Source of the DNA: Neostapfia colusana
Lineage: Eukaryota > Streptophyta > Magnoliopsida > Poales > Poaceae
DNA length: 64,000 bases
Assembly: GCA_030760725.1 (NCBI GenBank)
Contig: JASWHV010000003.1
Coordinates: forward strand, 110,640,153-110,704,152
Reading direction: 5' to 3'
A program made the translations under genes and the position numbers. How positions within the stretch are numbered: the first letter of the stretch is position 1; every line of letters starts with the position of its first letter. The notes beneath the pieces are model-generated. The model was not told the origin of the DNA and did not search any database. It worked only from the letters and a program-made list of their open reading frames with translations. Below, piece by piece: positions 1 through 10,401 of the stretch.

Positions 1-1
1 A

Positions 2-895
2 AAAGACTTTGTAGTCAAGGATATAAGAACTCTCCAATATTTTCTTGGTATTGAGGTAGCTCATCAAAATGATGGCTTGGTCTTAACTCAATGCAAATAT
101 ATCAGAGACCTCCTGACCAGAACCAACATGACTGCATGCAAAGGTGTGTCAACGCCCATGCTTCCTACTGATAAACTACCTCTTGATGGTGGCGAGTTAC
201 TATCTCCTGAGGATGCAACAAGATATAGAAGTGTTGTGGGTGCTCTCCAGTATCTCCTGTTAACAAGACCTGATCTATCTTTTTGTGTTAATCGGGTCTG
301 CCAATATATGGCGTCGCCAACTATTGTTCATTGTGCTGCTGTAAAGCGCATTCTTAGATATCTACATGACACATATGATCTTGGCCTTCGGTTCCTAAAG
401 ACTGACTCATATCTTCTCAGTGTTTTTTCGGATGCCAACTGGGCTGGAAATCCTGATGATCGCTGAAGTACTAGGGGCTATGCTGTTTTTATTGGTAATA
501 ACCTTGTGTCTTGGAGCTCACAGAAACAGTCCACTGTCTCACGATCAAGTATTGAGTCCGAGTACAAAGCAATAGCAGATGCAAGTGCTGAAATTATTTG
601 GATACAGGTCTTGCTACGAGAGCTTGGCATACCACAGATACAATCGCCGACACTTTGGTACGACAATCTTGGTGCTACATACCTGTCTGCTAATCCTATT
701 TTTCACAGGCGTTCTAAACACATTGAGGTTGATTATCACTTTGTGTATGAACGTGTTACAACTAAAGAGATCAACATACGTCCAATCTCAAGAAAAGACC
801 AACTTGCTGATGTTTTCACTAAACCACTATTAGGGCCGGCGTTCACAAAATTTTGGGACAATCTGAACATAGTTTTTTTCACACGTCCTGATTGA
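2..895 (+). pseudogene. copia pol, C-terminal RT and RNase H
   Basis: One reading frame runs from base 2 to the stop at 895. The first part is the C-terminal RT and connection region (FLGIEVA, RYRSVVGALQYL, RPDLSFCVNRV). The second is copia RNase H, with SDANWAG, then VSWSSQKQSTVSRSS and ESEYKA, and it ends ADVFTKPL. One in-frame TGA (464-466) interrupts RNase H just after the DDR motif, where the family normally has Arg; CGA to TGA is the simplest change. Otherwise the frame is intact, so the copy is fairly young but defective. In function it copies the RNA genome and degrades the RNA strand inside the virus-like particle. Confidence 0.92.
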
Positions 896-900
896 GGGGG
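892..900 (+). other. Polypurine tract of the copia element
   Basis: The run ending GAGGGGG abuts the LTR start TGTTAA at 901. This is the usual plus-strand priming site. Confidence 0.75.
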
Positions 901-1085
901 TGTTAAAGATATAAAGCTCTTCTATTTCCTGGCATGTAATCTTCTATTTTTAGGAGCTGCGTCTCCTTGTTAATTGTGTATAATCTCCTACCATACTTGT
1001 GTAATCTCCTACCTAATATTGTACCTGACCACTGCTATATAAGTTGAACGCCGTGAACTTGAGAGGCAAGACATCCAGATTAACA
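901..1085 (+). repeat. copia 3' LTR (185 bp)
   Basis: It starts TGTTAAAG after the polypurine tract and ends CCAGATTAACA, so TGTTAA/TTAACA are perfect inverted ends. A TATATAAG box lies at 1036-1043. The LTR is very short compared with the 1-3 kb LTRs elsewhere in the window. Confidence 0.85.
1036..1043 (+). promoter_or_regulatory. TATA box in copia LTR
   Basis: TATATAAG lies about 50 bp before the LTR end, in sense with the element. Promoter activity is inferred from position only. Confidence 0.5.
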
Positions 1086-1090
1086 GAAGT

Positions 1091-2056
1091 ATACCAATTT
1101 GGTGGACGCTGAACTAACACGGCAGCTCGAATATCATCACGAAGTCCATCAATGAAATGGGAAGTGAAAAACAGAGAATCCGTAAATGACTCATAGGCGT
1201 GTAACTGGTCCATAAGTTCAGAAAAACTATTGATGTAATCGGTTACTGAATCTATCTGTTTAATGTGGAGGAGTTTACGAATTAAGATCTCATGCTGGTT
1301 TCTATCAAATATATCTAGGACCAGTGAACAAAACATATCCCAAGATGCATAGGTCAGTTTGGTGTCAACTGTTTGTAGCCAACGAGCAGCCGGACCCTCG
1401 AAATGCAATGTGGCGATTTTGATCCATAATCCGGGATCAATGGAGAACATGTCAAAATAGCTTTCACAACGGGATTTCCACAGTTTTGGGGATTCACAAT
1501 CGAATATAGGAAATTGCAGTTTAGGAAAGTTGTTTCTATGTCCAATCAGTTGGGTATGGTGAGGATCATGTGAATTGCTAAAGGATCGAGGAAAACGAAG
1601 GGGATCAGTGTCCAACGTACCCTTGACCAGAATATGGGTATGGATGAACACCGACCCAAACCCATCATCCCGGCGAAAATAATCGATGCGATGCCCAATG
1701 GGGCCGTCGACGGAGTTTCCCACGAGAGGTCGCTCGGACGCCGACTCGAAGCCGAGAACACCGGGGTGGTGTGCTTGATCACGGGCCTCCTGATCCAAGA
1801 ACTTGTTGAGTTTGGAGATCTCGAGCTTGACGGAGATAACGGCGCCTTCGATCTCCATCTTCCAGGTGGCAAAGCTTTTGTCAAACTCGGCAGTCGATGT
1901 CTCAAGCGCAGCCATCGCTCGTCCTGACGCTGCTCCGATGTCGAGAGCTCGGCGAAGCGCTTGTCCAGGTTGTCGTTGTGCTCGGCGAAGCCTCTCGCGA
2001 TCTCCCCACACACTTGTTTAATCATCTCCTCGCAGAAGCTGAGTGTTGGGTTCCAT
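1091..2056 (-). pseudogene. Ty3/gypsy gag, minus strand, truncated by copia insertion
   Basis: Translation of the minus strand gives a retrotransposon gag: an N-terminal part MIKQVCGEIARGF, a coiled stretch, then the capsid-like core KLQFPIFDCESPKLWKSRCE, LHFEGPAARWLQ, FIDGLRDDIRAAVLVQRPP. The likely start is ATG at 2056 (MEPNTQLL). At least two frameshifts are visible, one near 2027 and one near 1905-1920. The gene breaks off at 1091, where the copia LTR begins on the other strand; the rest (zinc knuckle and pol) should lie left of the window. Reading on into the LTR is accidental. Confidence 0.85.
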
Positions 2057-2121
2057 GGCTCTGTGAAATTTCTGGCGGCGCGTGTAGTGATAGTGCCCTT
2101 CCAGCGTCTATCGGCGCGGCA

Positions 2122-2134
2122 ATCTGATACTAGA
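2122..2134 (-). other. Degenerate primer binding site (initiator tRNA-Met type)
   Basis: The minus strand reads TAGTATCAGAT, close to the canonical TGGTATCAGAGC. It lies just downstream of a presumed LTR end CCCCTAACA and about 70 bp before the gag ATG at 2056. Confidence 0.5.
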
Positions 2135-2290
2135 TGTTAGGGGAGAGTGGATCCGGGGAAGGATTGGAAGGGATCGGGGATTCGGAGATCAGAACGGCAG
2201 AGGAGGAAGAGGAGTCGAGGGGGAGGTGGCTTTGCTAATCAGTATTCTGTACAAGTATGTCTCTCCCCGTATGTTCTTTCTGTTAATTAC
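2135..2290 (-). repeat. Probable 5' LTR edge of the minus-strand gypsy element
   Basis: On the plus strand the sequence starts TGTTAGGGGAG next to the primer site, so in element sense the LTR ends CTCCCCTAACA. The outer LTR end is not clear; 2290 is a guess set by where LINE-like sequence may begin. The segment between about 2290 and 2420 holds nothing I recognise. Confidence 0.4.
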
Positions 2291-2419
2291 AATACTCAGA
2301 ATCGGGGCCAAACGGAGCCAGCCAAGCACACGTTCAGCTTCCTGCGCAGAGCCCCCCTGCGAGGCCCATGCTCTTCGGTTGTAGCCTGGTGAGGCGTAAC
2401 AGGGAGCAACTTCGACCCG

Positions 2420-2888
2420 ATGCTTGCAGAACGCAACATGCCTGTTGGTCTCTATGGCCAAACAAGGGGGGTGCATCCGCAGCTGGCTCAGCAGGGAGCT
2501 ATGCTAAACCCTGTGACAATCGACACTCCGATGGAAGCTCCTACCAAAACCACTGAGCAGCTAGGCCATCAAAGCCCGCAATGCCAAATGAAATCACCGG
2601 CGCCAGCGTCGGACAGCTCCCCACTCGGTGGAACGGCCAAAACCCCGACCAAGAACTTCATTGACACTATTTTCCACCACCTCCTCCATCAATCCTCCAG
2701 GATCCTGCGCTACTCAAGGTGCAACATCGGCGTGGCCGCTCCGCATCGTCAGAGCCCACTCGGTAGTCATACCTGTTGCACAACGTGCATCGGCGAGACT
2801 CATGAGGAAACTCGGTCTTACAGAAGCTGAAGATGAAGCTAATGGGGCTGTGCAGTCTCAGTATGCAGCAATGTTCCTGAATCCCCTC
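2420..2888 (+). pseudogene. LINE ORF1-like C-terminal region, upstream half
   Basis: Two overlapping frames (changing near 2660-2700) give a low-complexity linker, then a basic motif resembling grass LINE ORF1 tails, RASARLMRKLGL, and QSQYAAMFLNPL. The hAT insertion at 2889 cuts it in the Leu-Pro region. The frame continues exactly at 6488 once the hAT element and one target copy are left out, and ends with a stop at 6601-6603. In this family ORF1 binds RNA; assignment here rests on the tail motif and on the endonuclease start downstream. Confidence 0.6.
2881..2888. repeat. hAT target-site duplication, left copy
   Basis: ATCCCCTC, identical to 6488-6495. Confidence 0.95.
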
Positions 2889-5800
2889 TAGTGGTGGGAT
2901 TTGGGCCGGGCTACTTTCGGGCGGGCGGAGGCCCGGTGGAAAAGCAGGACACGAAATGGAATTGGGACGGGCCGGCCCGGCCCGAAACTTCAGGCCGTGT
3001 CGGGCCTGGAAATCGAGCACGACGGGCGGCATGGCGCGACGTGAAGTTTCGGGCTGTGCTCGGGCCGGCCCGGCCCGGTTGGCCCGAAAATTTGAAAATG
3101 GCCTGATAGAGCCCATCGGCCCGGTTCCGGCCTGTAGGTTTTCGAATTAACCCGGCTCGGTTCGGTCTCGGTTTTTCGGTTTCACTTTTCCTCCTGAACC
3201 ACCGACCCCACCCGCTGCCTGCCGGCTACCACGCGCCCCAGCCCGCCCCGACTCCCGAGCAGCCGAGTCGCCCGCCCGCGCCCCAGCCGGCAGCCTCAGC
3301 ACGGCGCCCCCGCCCGTCCGCCCCAGTCCGGTGCCCCCGCCTGGCCGGCCGGCCGCCCCAGCCCCCGCCCGGCAGCCAGGCTGCCAGTGCCTACCGTGCC
3401 CCCCCCGGCCGCCCCAGTCCGGCGCCCCCGCCCAGCCGCCCCAGCCCGCGCCCCCACCCGGCAGCCCGGCTGCCAGTGCCTGCCGCGCGTCGGGCGCCCC
3501 CCCCCGGCTGCCCCTGCCAGCCTGCCACGCGTCGTGCCCCGAGCCGCGCGTCTCCGCCCTCGGCTCCCCGCCGAGCAAGATGCTTTCGGGTAGCGGTAAT
3601 AGGAAAAAGATTGCGACATCGTTGCGCCGTGTTCGTGGCCGTGATCGGCGCATGCCGTCCATGTCCGAGGCCGAGCAACCCGATCCACGTCATTTGTCCC
3701 CAAGCATGGGAGACTACGGCATGGATGATATTCATATGGAAAGTGATTATGTCTACGAGGAAGAGGAAGGTCAAGATAATGCGCTTTAATTTGAATGATG
3801 CAGGTACAGATAGCTTCTTCGTTGGTATGACCGCGGTCGCGCCTGCGTCATTCGGGCCTATCCCTAGCAATGAAGGTGGTCAAACATCTTCCACAACTAC
3901 GGGTCGGAGAAGTCGAGCGGCATGTTGGCAACACTTTATTGAGAATAGAGAATTCATCAATGGTAAGAGTGTTGTTGTTTCTGCTACATGCAAATACTGT
4001 AAAAAAGTTCTTTCTACAGCCTCAAGTAGCGACACGGGTCATTTGAATTGGCATTATGCTGGATGTATCAAAAAGTTTGCATTACGAGAAGGTGGAGCAA
4101 CACAAACTCAATTGAACTTCATGCCCGACGGCTCTGTAAGTACTTGGGTTTATAACGCCGATGTAGCTCGCTCTGAAATTGCTAGATATATTGCAACTGA
4201 GGATCAACCTATTTGTATGGCCGAAAGTGTTAATTTTGAAAGAATGATTCAGAAAGCTTTTTGTTCATAATATAGTAATATTTCTAGAAAAACCACTAGA
4301 CATGATGTCATTAAAAGATACAATAATAAAATGGACATGTTGAAACAAACTTTTAGGAGCATGTCATTTTCTGTGGCACTAACATCAGATATTTGCTTAT
4401 CTTCACACTAGAGGACAAACTATCTTAGTGTTGTTGCTCATTACATAGACCATGAGTATAAGCTAAACAAAAAGATTTTAGGATTTCAGGTCATTTATGA
4501 GAATCATACCGGTAAGGCAATTGCCTCACATATGCTAGAGGTTATTAGAGAATTTGGTATTGAAAATAGGATTGTCTCTACTACTCTTGATAATGCATTG
4601 GCTAACACTAGGGCTATGGATATACTTGAGCCACATATTGAAAGCTACATCGGTGGGTATATTTTACATCAAAGATGTGTATGCCATATCATTAATCTTA
4701 TTGTGCAGGCTGGTTTAACAAAGGCAAGTGGATGCATTGATAGTATACGCTGTGCCATTCGTTATCTTTTGAATTCTCCACAGATTTATCGAAATTTTAG
4801 AGAATATTGCAGTGTAGAAGGGTTGAAACCAAAGAAGTTTTCACTAGATATGAAAGTGCGATTGAACTCTACATACACCATGTTGAAGCAATTAGAAGGG
4901 TATGAGAACATTTTCACCATTTTTATGAATACTCAAGATGTAGGTATAGTGCTTCATGAAATAGATTGGATCACGACATCACGTTTTTGACACTTATTAA
5001 AGCCATTCCATAATGCAATTACCTTGTTGTCCGGTATCTATTATCCTATTTCTCCCCTTTTATTTAAATGGCTAATGACTTTTGTAGAATATTTCATTAA
5101 TATGAGAATGATGAAATACTTGCTCCTATTGTTGCAGAAATGAAAGCAAAATATCTAAAGTATTTTGATGCTATCCCACATATTTATAGTGTTGCTCTAA
5201 TTTTTTATCCACGTAAAAAACTAGAGCAATTAGAGGCTGCTTTACAATTTATTGGTGATAAACTTGATCTTGATTACTCATCTGCATACTCATATGTTAA
5301 CTCTGAGATATTTCGAGTATTTGATATGTATCAACAGAAATATGGACAACCGCGCCCTAGAGTTAAAGGACAACAACTTGAAAAGACAAGAAGTACGGCG
5401 GCTAACATGTGGAAAAAATTAAAGTCCAAGAAAATTTCTACTACATCCTCACATGGCTCTAGGTCAAATTGGAATCCAAGTACGGAGTTGTCCCACTATC
5501 TCGATATAGATCATGTGGCTCACTATCCAATGCTTCAGGTATGTTTTTTGCTTTTATTAACATCTGGATCTGAAAATAGTTTTACCATATCATTTACGTT
5601 GGTTCTCAGGATGATGTTGAGGTGGACCTCTTAGCATGGTGGAAAGACAATGAAGGTCAGTTTCCGGTGATCTCTCAATTTGCGCGTGATGTTCTACTTA
5701 TTCCACTTTCGAGTGTGTCTTCTGAAACTATATTTTGCTCAGTTGGAAGGATAATAGAAGAAAGGAGGTTAGTAGATCGCCGATCATTTTTCTTTCAACA

Positions 5801-6487
5801 TATGTTATAATGATTCAATGTTGATTTTTTTATCACTTTTGTAGGTCCTCTCTTACACCAAAGATTGTTGAGTGCCTCAGCTGCCTTAAAGATTGGGAGG
5901 CGGCGGAATCTAGAGATCAACATCGTCTTGAGGATCCAGAAATTATGAGAGCGATGGAGGATCTTGAGCTAGATGAGTCTGAATGATGTATTGGTGATTG
6001 TATGGATAAAAACTTAAATAAACTGTACTCTTTTCCTTACGGGGGGAGCTCGTAACGAGTGTAAGGTTTTTAACGAGACAGTTTGTAACGAACTTATCAA
6101 TAAAATTATATTCCCCTAAAAAATTTGGTTTGTGTTTGTTTTTTTGTGCGTGTGCATGAAGTTTTAAATAAATCTTGTAAGTTATCCTCTTGTATGCATT
6201 TTTTTGTTTTCTTTCCAATTTTTATTTTTTATTTTTCTGTATTTTTGTAATTTTTTTAAAAAATTTCCTGCTTGTCACAAATTTTTTGGGCCGGGTCAGG
6301 CCGGGCACGGCCTGAAGAGGGCCCGTTGTGCTCCGGGCCGTGCCTGGGCCGGAAGTGTGGCAGTTCGGCTGCCCGGCCTGGCACGAAATGGCCCGCCGTG
6401 CTTTCGGGCCATGGGCCAAACCGGCCCGAAGCATGACCGGACTGGGCCGGGCCGGGCCAGCCCGGCACGGCCCGAGTCCCACCACTA
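2889..6487 (+). mobile_element. Complete hAT transposon (3.6 kb)
   Basis: Perfect 11-bp terminal inverted repeats TAGTGGTGGGA (2889-2899) and TCCCACCACTA (6477-6487), flanked by the 8-bp duplication ATCCCCTC. Both subterminal regions (about 2900-3160 and 6285-6475) are packed with GGCCCGG/CCGGGCC motifs, probably transposase-binding sites. Inside is a broken transposase gene with a BED finger and a hAT dimerisation domain. The element is full length but non-autonomous. Confidence 0.95.
3580..5986 (+). pseudogene. hAT-family transposase, several exons, decayed
   Basis: Order of parts: an acidic N-terminus (3580-3790); a BED zinc finger with CKYCKKVL and GHLNWHYAGC (about 3985-4070); the RNase H-like catalytic core (TSDI, NYLSVVAHYIDHEYKL, ILGFQVIYENHTGKA, TLDNALAN, CVCHIINLIVQAGL; 4330-4990); an RNase H-like C-terminal segment (5140-5545); and the hAT dimerisation region (DLLAWWKDN, FARDVLLIPLSSVSSE; 5612-5760). 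An intron is likely at 5540-5610 (GTATGT to CTCAG). A second, GTTAGT to TTTGTAG, ends near 5844 and joins GRIIEERR to SSLTPKIVECL; the final stop is at 5984-5986. In-frame stops at 4268-4270, near 4410 (expected Gln, so CAG to TAG) and 4988 mean no active protein. The enzyme family cuts and pastes DNA in the nucleus with 8-bp target duplications. Confidence 0.85.
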
Positions 6488-6495
6488 ATCCCCTC
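6488..6495. repeat. hAT target-site duplication, right copy
   Basis: ATCCCCTC, directly after the right inverted repeat. Confidence 0.95.
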
Positions 6496-6603
6496 CCAGA
6501 TCAGGCGATCATCTTCACCAGGGAGGAAAACCAGCTGGACAACGCAGTGATCACGGAGGGGATTGCAGCCATAGCCGCTGTGGAGCCCGAGTCGTCTGCC
6601 TAA
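6488..6603 (+). pseudogene. LINE ORF1-like C-terminal region, downstream half
   Basis: It continues the frame broken at 2888 (PDQAIIFTREENQLDNAV and on) to a stop at 6601-6603. About 270 bp of spacer with no coding signal separate it from the endonuclease start near 6883. Confidence 0.6.
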
Positions 6604-6875
6604 GGGGGGACAGTGTCATTGTGAATCCACTAGATAATATGTTAGGTCTATGTTTTACGGTTTCTGTTGGGTGTGGTGGAAGGTCTTGGTTCGATGGGCT
6701 ACACCATGTCTTGGGGCAGTGGTACTATGCTCCGTAGCAGTTGAGGGGAGCAGAAAGTGTGTTAATGTTTTAGTTGTTGGCTCAGCACAGAGCTCGTGTT
6801 ATTTGGCCGTCGGTCTTCTGAACAGTGTTATGTGTTGCTTCAACTTGGTTCCAAATGAGTGACCCAGTGTTGTCA

Positions 6876-9143
6876 ATTCTTAATTAAAACGTCAGGGGCT
6901 TAAACCAATCTGTTCGTCCTGAGGTATTAAAGACCATGATTCTGGAGGCAAACCAAGGGATAATATGTCTTCAAGAGACAAAGTTGGATGCAGTCACACC
7001 ACAACTCTGCAGTTGGGATTACCCAACTTGTCGACTACTTTTTGGATATCTTGGGCACTAAGGCCACGAGAAAAGCTTCCATAAGTTGGGATTACCTCAA
7101 CTTGTCGACTATTACAGACAATCAGTTGGACGCAGATATCACGGAGGAGGAATTCAAAGTGTCGATCCAGCAGCTCCCGTCATGTAAGGCGCCGGGACCG
7201 GATGGTTTCACGACCGACTTCTACAGGACTTGCTGGGATATAATCAAAACAGAAGTGATGGCAGCTGTTAGTAGCTTCTGTAACCAAGCCATCTGGTCAC
7301 TGCCACAGCTTAACAACATCCTTATCACTCTGGTGCTAAAGAAAACAGACTCAGAGACGCCCACTGACTACAGAACAATTAGTCTGATCCACTCCTCGAA
7401 GATCATCTCCAAGGTACTCGCCACAAGGCTGTCCCAGCACATGGAGGAACTTTTCTCACATGCCCAAAGTGCGTTTGTCAAGCGAAGGTGTATTCAAGGC
7501 AGCTTTCTGGCGGTGCAAAATACTGTCAAGTCCTATCATCACTAAAGCTGGATATAGCAAAAGCATTCGACTCGGTCTCATGGGAGTACTTGTTTGAACT
7601 GATGGAGCATCTCAGGTTGCCAGCAAGGTATAGAAATTGGATTGCTTCACAGCAACATCATCAGTGCAACTCAGCGGCATATTGGGAGATCAAATACAGC
7701 ATAGGCGTGGGCTGCGACAGAGGGACTCACTCTCCCCATTCCTATTCATACTTGCGTTTGACACCATACACCGAGTTTTGGAAGTCGCCACACAACAAAG
7801 ACTCCTGTCACCGCTGCGAGACAACAGTGCGATGTCCCTCTACGCGGATGATGCCATGCTACTGCTGAATCCAGAAACGGAAGAGATAGATGTAGTCCTA
7901 GCAATCATCAAATCCTTTGGGTCGGCTACCGGACTTAAGCTTAATGCTACCAAGTGTACCATCACACCCGTCAGATGTGAAGAACTGGACCATGGCCACA
8001 TATTTAGCAATTTTTCAGGAGCAATCAAGCCATGCCCGATCAACTATTTGGGGCTCCCACTAACGGTGGCCAGATTAAGGATGGTACAATTGCAACACAT
8101 CACAGACAAGGTCCAAGCGAAACTTGTGGGCTGGCAGGGGAAACTCCTTAAAATAGGGGGTCAGCGTGAGTTGGTGAGGTCTGCCCTTAACTCTATGCCA
8201 ACATATGCACTCTCTGTTCTTAGGACACCAAAGCAATTTGTGAGTACCATGGACAAGGCTCGTCGGAAATTCCTATGGTCCGGCAGCCAGGAGGTCTCAG
8301 GTGGGCACAAAGTGTCTTGGGAAAAGGTGTGTCGACTGACCGATAGGGGAGGCCTGTGGATTGTGGATCTAGAGGTTCAGCAGAGCTCACGTCTATGGTG
8401 GCCGTGGCAGCAATGGACTGCTCCGTGGAACCTGTGAGCTGGAGGGGTACTACCGGTTGACACCACAGATATGGCCTTGTTCAATGCAATGCTTCCACGC
8501 AGATCACAATACACAATGGTAGGACAACCAGCTTTTGGACCTCCAACTGGCTGCCTACAGATTCTCTAGCCGTGCGTTTTTCTGGATTATTTCAACTCTG
8601 TAGGAGAAAACACCGAAGTGTAGCGTAGGCTATGGCTGACAATACCTGGCTCAAGGACATATTGCACGGCTTAGCTGGAAGCAACATGTCGGACTTTGTC
8701 CGGCTCTGGGTAGTCCTATACGACCAAGAAGTATGCTGCCCCACGAATGAACATGCAGATGAAATTAGGTGGGTGTGGACGTCAAACGGAGTATACTCAA
8801 CCAAATCGGCATATCAGGCACAATTTGAAGGCGCCACCATGCCTTGGTACCAAAGTAGAATATGGCGCGCCACCGCCACGATGCAAGGTGTTCGCTTGGC
8901 TTCTAGTTCAAGACCGCCTTTAGACAGCGGCCAGAATTAAGCGACGAGCATGAACAAATCAGTATTTTTACGCCTTATGTTTCTGTAGTTTGGAGATTAT
9001 GGAACATCTCTTTAGAGATTGTCCCGTAACACAAGATATGGACGTGGGCGGTAGAGACAAGACACGAGGCCTCTGCACATCCTGCTAGATGGAAGAATAC
9101 CACGGGGCTGCAAGATTGGTTTGGCGCCATTGCGGTCGGTACC
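6876..9143 (+). pseudogene. LINE ORF2: endonuclease remnant, reverse transcriptase, zinc-binding tail
   Basis: The endonuclease is reduced to its first strand and helix (NVRGLN, ILEANQGIICLQETKL), then is deleted up to the RT. RT motifs are clear: ADITEEEFKVSIQQLPSCKAPGPDGF, DYRTISL, KIISKVLATRL, SAFVKRRCIQ, then after a frameshift near 7540 DIAKAFDSVSWEYL, and after another near 7640 RRGLRQRDSLSPFLFIL and the catalytic YADD (7841-7852), NYLGLPL, RRKFLWSG. A stop at 8435-8437 is followed by the zinc-binding region (IRWVWTSNGVYSTKSAY, then EHLFRDCPV) with more stops. In an active LINE this protein nicks the target and primes cDNA there; this copy cannot. Confidence 0.85.
9139..9143. repeat. 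Target-site duplication of element A, left copy
   Basis: GTACC, repeated at 22048-22052 just after the right LTR. Confidence 0.85.
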
Positions 9144-9485
9144 TGTCAAAGTGTGTTGTCGACACTTCCCCCGGGCCTGCTCTGGGAAGCCCGCATAGGT
9201 TCTTTTTCGGAGGGGCTAGTCACTCACGGAGAGCTCACGCGTTAGGAACGATGGAAGGAGAAGCTTGACACAGAGATTTTTTACGTGGTTCAGGCCGCCG
9301 GAGCGTAAAACCCTACGTCCACGGTGAGCAGAGGTGCTCGTTGTATTGCTTGGCGCTCATAACCGGAGTTCTGAGCTTGAGGATGACCTGAGTGCTAGAA
9401 TGTCTAGGGAACTAGTGTGCAAAGAGTCGAACCCTCAGGTGCGAATGGCTGAGGAGCGAACCCTTGCTAACGTCGCCTACCCGAG

Positions 9486-9494
9486 CCTTTTATA
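9486..9494 (-). promoter_or_regulatory. TATA box of element A 3' LTR
   Basis: The minus strand reads TATAAAAGG within a short inverted repeat CCGAGCC...GGCTCGG. The same box occurs in the other Tat LTRs, which supports the minus-strand orientation. Confidence 0.6.
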
Positions 9495-9894
9495 GTCCAA
9501 GGCTCGGGCGGCTTACAAGGTGGGCCCGAGACCCGACAGGTGGTCCCGGGGAGATTGCCTGCCATCTACCGTATATTGCAGTTACGCTGGTAGTTGTCTC
9601 TGGCGAAGGCTTCTGAGTCTTCGTTCCGTCGCCCTGCCTATGCCGCAAGCTAGTCGTAGTGGTTGATGATGGTAGGGGCGGCAGGGGATGTCTTGTCCCT
9701 GTGTTTATTAGCGTACAACCTCTGACACGGCGTGCCAGTCTTCACTGCGACGTGATTGGGCGCAACGGCACCTGACAGAGGCGTGCTCCACGTCTCCGCG
9801 CCTTGGGAAGGTGCGGGTCTTGAATACCTTGTACGGGCAAGGTATGGCGCGTCTTTACTCTTGCTTCCTACCGCGCGGGGGCAGGTAGCGCGGC

Positions 9895-10330
9895 TCTGCT
9901 GGCCACGTGGCGGGCCCGGAGCTCTCCTCTAAGGAGAGGGTGGTCCGGCCCCACTGGACACGTGGAGCCTTCGGAGCTGTCCCCGAGGTGGAGGAAGGTC
10001 CGACTCTACTGGCCACGTGGCGGGCCCGGAGCTCTCCTCTGAGGAGAGGGAGGTCCGGCCCCGCTGGACACGTGGAGCCTTCGGAGCTCTCCCCGCGGAG
10101 GGGGGGAGGTCCGGCTCTGCTGGCCACGTGGCGGGCCCAGAGCTTTCCTCTGAGGAGAGGGAGGTCTGGCCCCGCGGGACACGTGGAGCCTTCGGAGCTC
10201 TCCCCGCGAAGGGGGGAGGTCCGGCTCTGTTGGCCACGTGGCAAGCCCGGAGCTTTCCTCTAAGGAGAGGGAGGTCCGGCCCCGCGGAACATGTGGCGCC
10301 TTCAGAACTCTCCCTGTGGAGAAGGACGAG
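9895..10330. repeat. G-box minisatellite in element A 3' LTR, 110-bp unit, four copies
   Basis: GGCCACGTGG recurs at 9901, 10011, 10122 and 10232. Between these, GGACACGTGGAG recurs with the same period, so most units hold two CACGTG hexamers about 55 bp apart. Units also carry the inverted pair TCCTCTGAGGAGA. Seven CACGTG copies are visible; the eighth position reads ACATGTGG. Confidence 0.9.
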
Positions 10331-10385
10331 GTCCTTAGGCAGTTTCCCCTATGCGCGGGGGTACCCCATATTGAGGGTACCGACA

Positions 10386-10401
10386 GTGGCCCTCGGGCCC
10401 A
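10386..10401 (-). other. Polypurine-like tract next to the 3' LTR of element A
   Basis: The minus strand reads GGGCCCGAGGGCCAC directly before the LTR start TGTCGG. Grass Tat elements commonly have a GGGGGC-type tract here. B and C carry close variants at 23647 and 27922. Confidence 0.6.

Larger units (their letters stand above)
1..1085 (+). mobile_element. Ty1/copia retrotransposon, 3' part
   Basis: Only the 3' end is in the window: the end of pol (RT connection and RNase H), a polypurine tract and a complete 3' LTR. The LTR begins TGTTAA at 901 and ends TTAACA at 1085, perfect 6-bp inverted ends. Directly after it, the minus-strand gag of another retrotransposon begins mid-gene, so this element inserted into that gag. 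The predicted 5-bp target duplication is GAAGT (1086-1090); its partner lies left of the window. Confidence 0.9.
2400..9143 (+). mobile_element. Decayed L1-type LINE, interrupted by a hAT element
   Basis: It contains the end of an ORF1-like protein (2420-2888 continuing at 6488-6603), the start of an endonuclease domain (NVRGLN, about 6883), a reverse transcriptase with YADD (about 6990-8437) and remnants of a C-terminal zinc-binding region (8632-9040). It is interrupted at 2889 by a hAT transposon and ended at 9143 by element A. No poly(A) tail or target duplication is visible. The 5' limit is approximate. Confidence 0.8.
9144..10385 (-). repeat. Element A 3' LTR (1242 bp)
   Basis: In element sense it begins TGTCGGTACC at 10385 and ends CACTTTGACA at 9144. 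It contains the TATA box (9486-9494) and an array of four 110-bp units (about 9895-10330). Confidence 0.9.

Noticed and set aside
3147..3870. Pro/Gly/Arg-rich frames on both strands of the hAT left end
   Set aside because: They come from the C-rich subterminal region; only the part after about 3580 on the plus strand leads into transposase.
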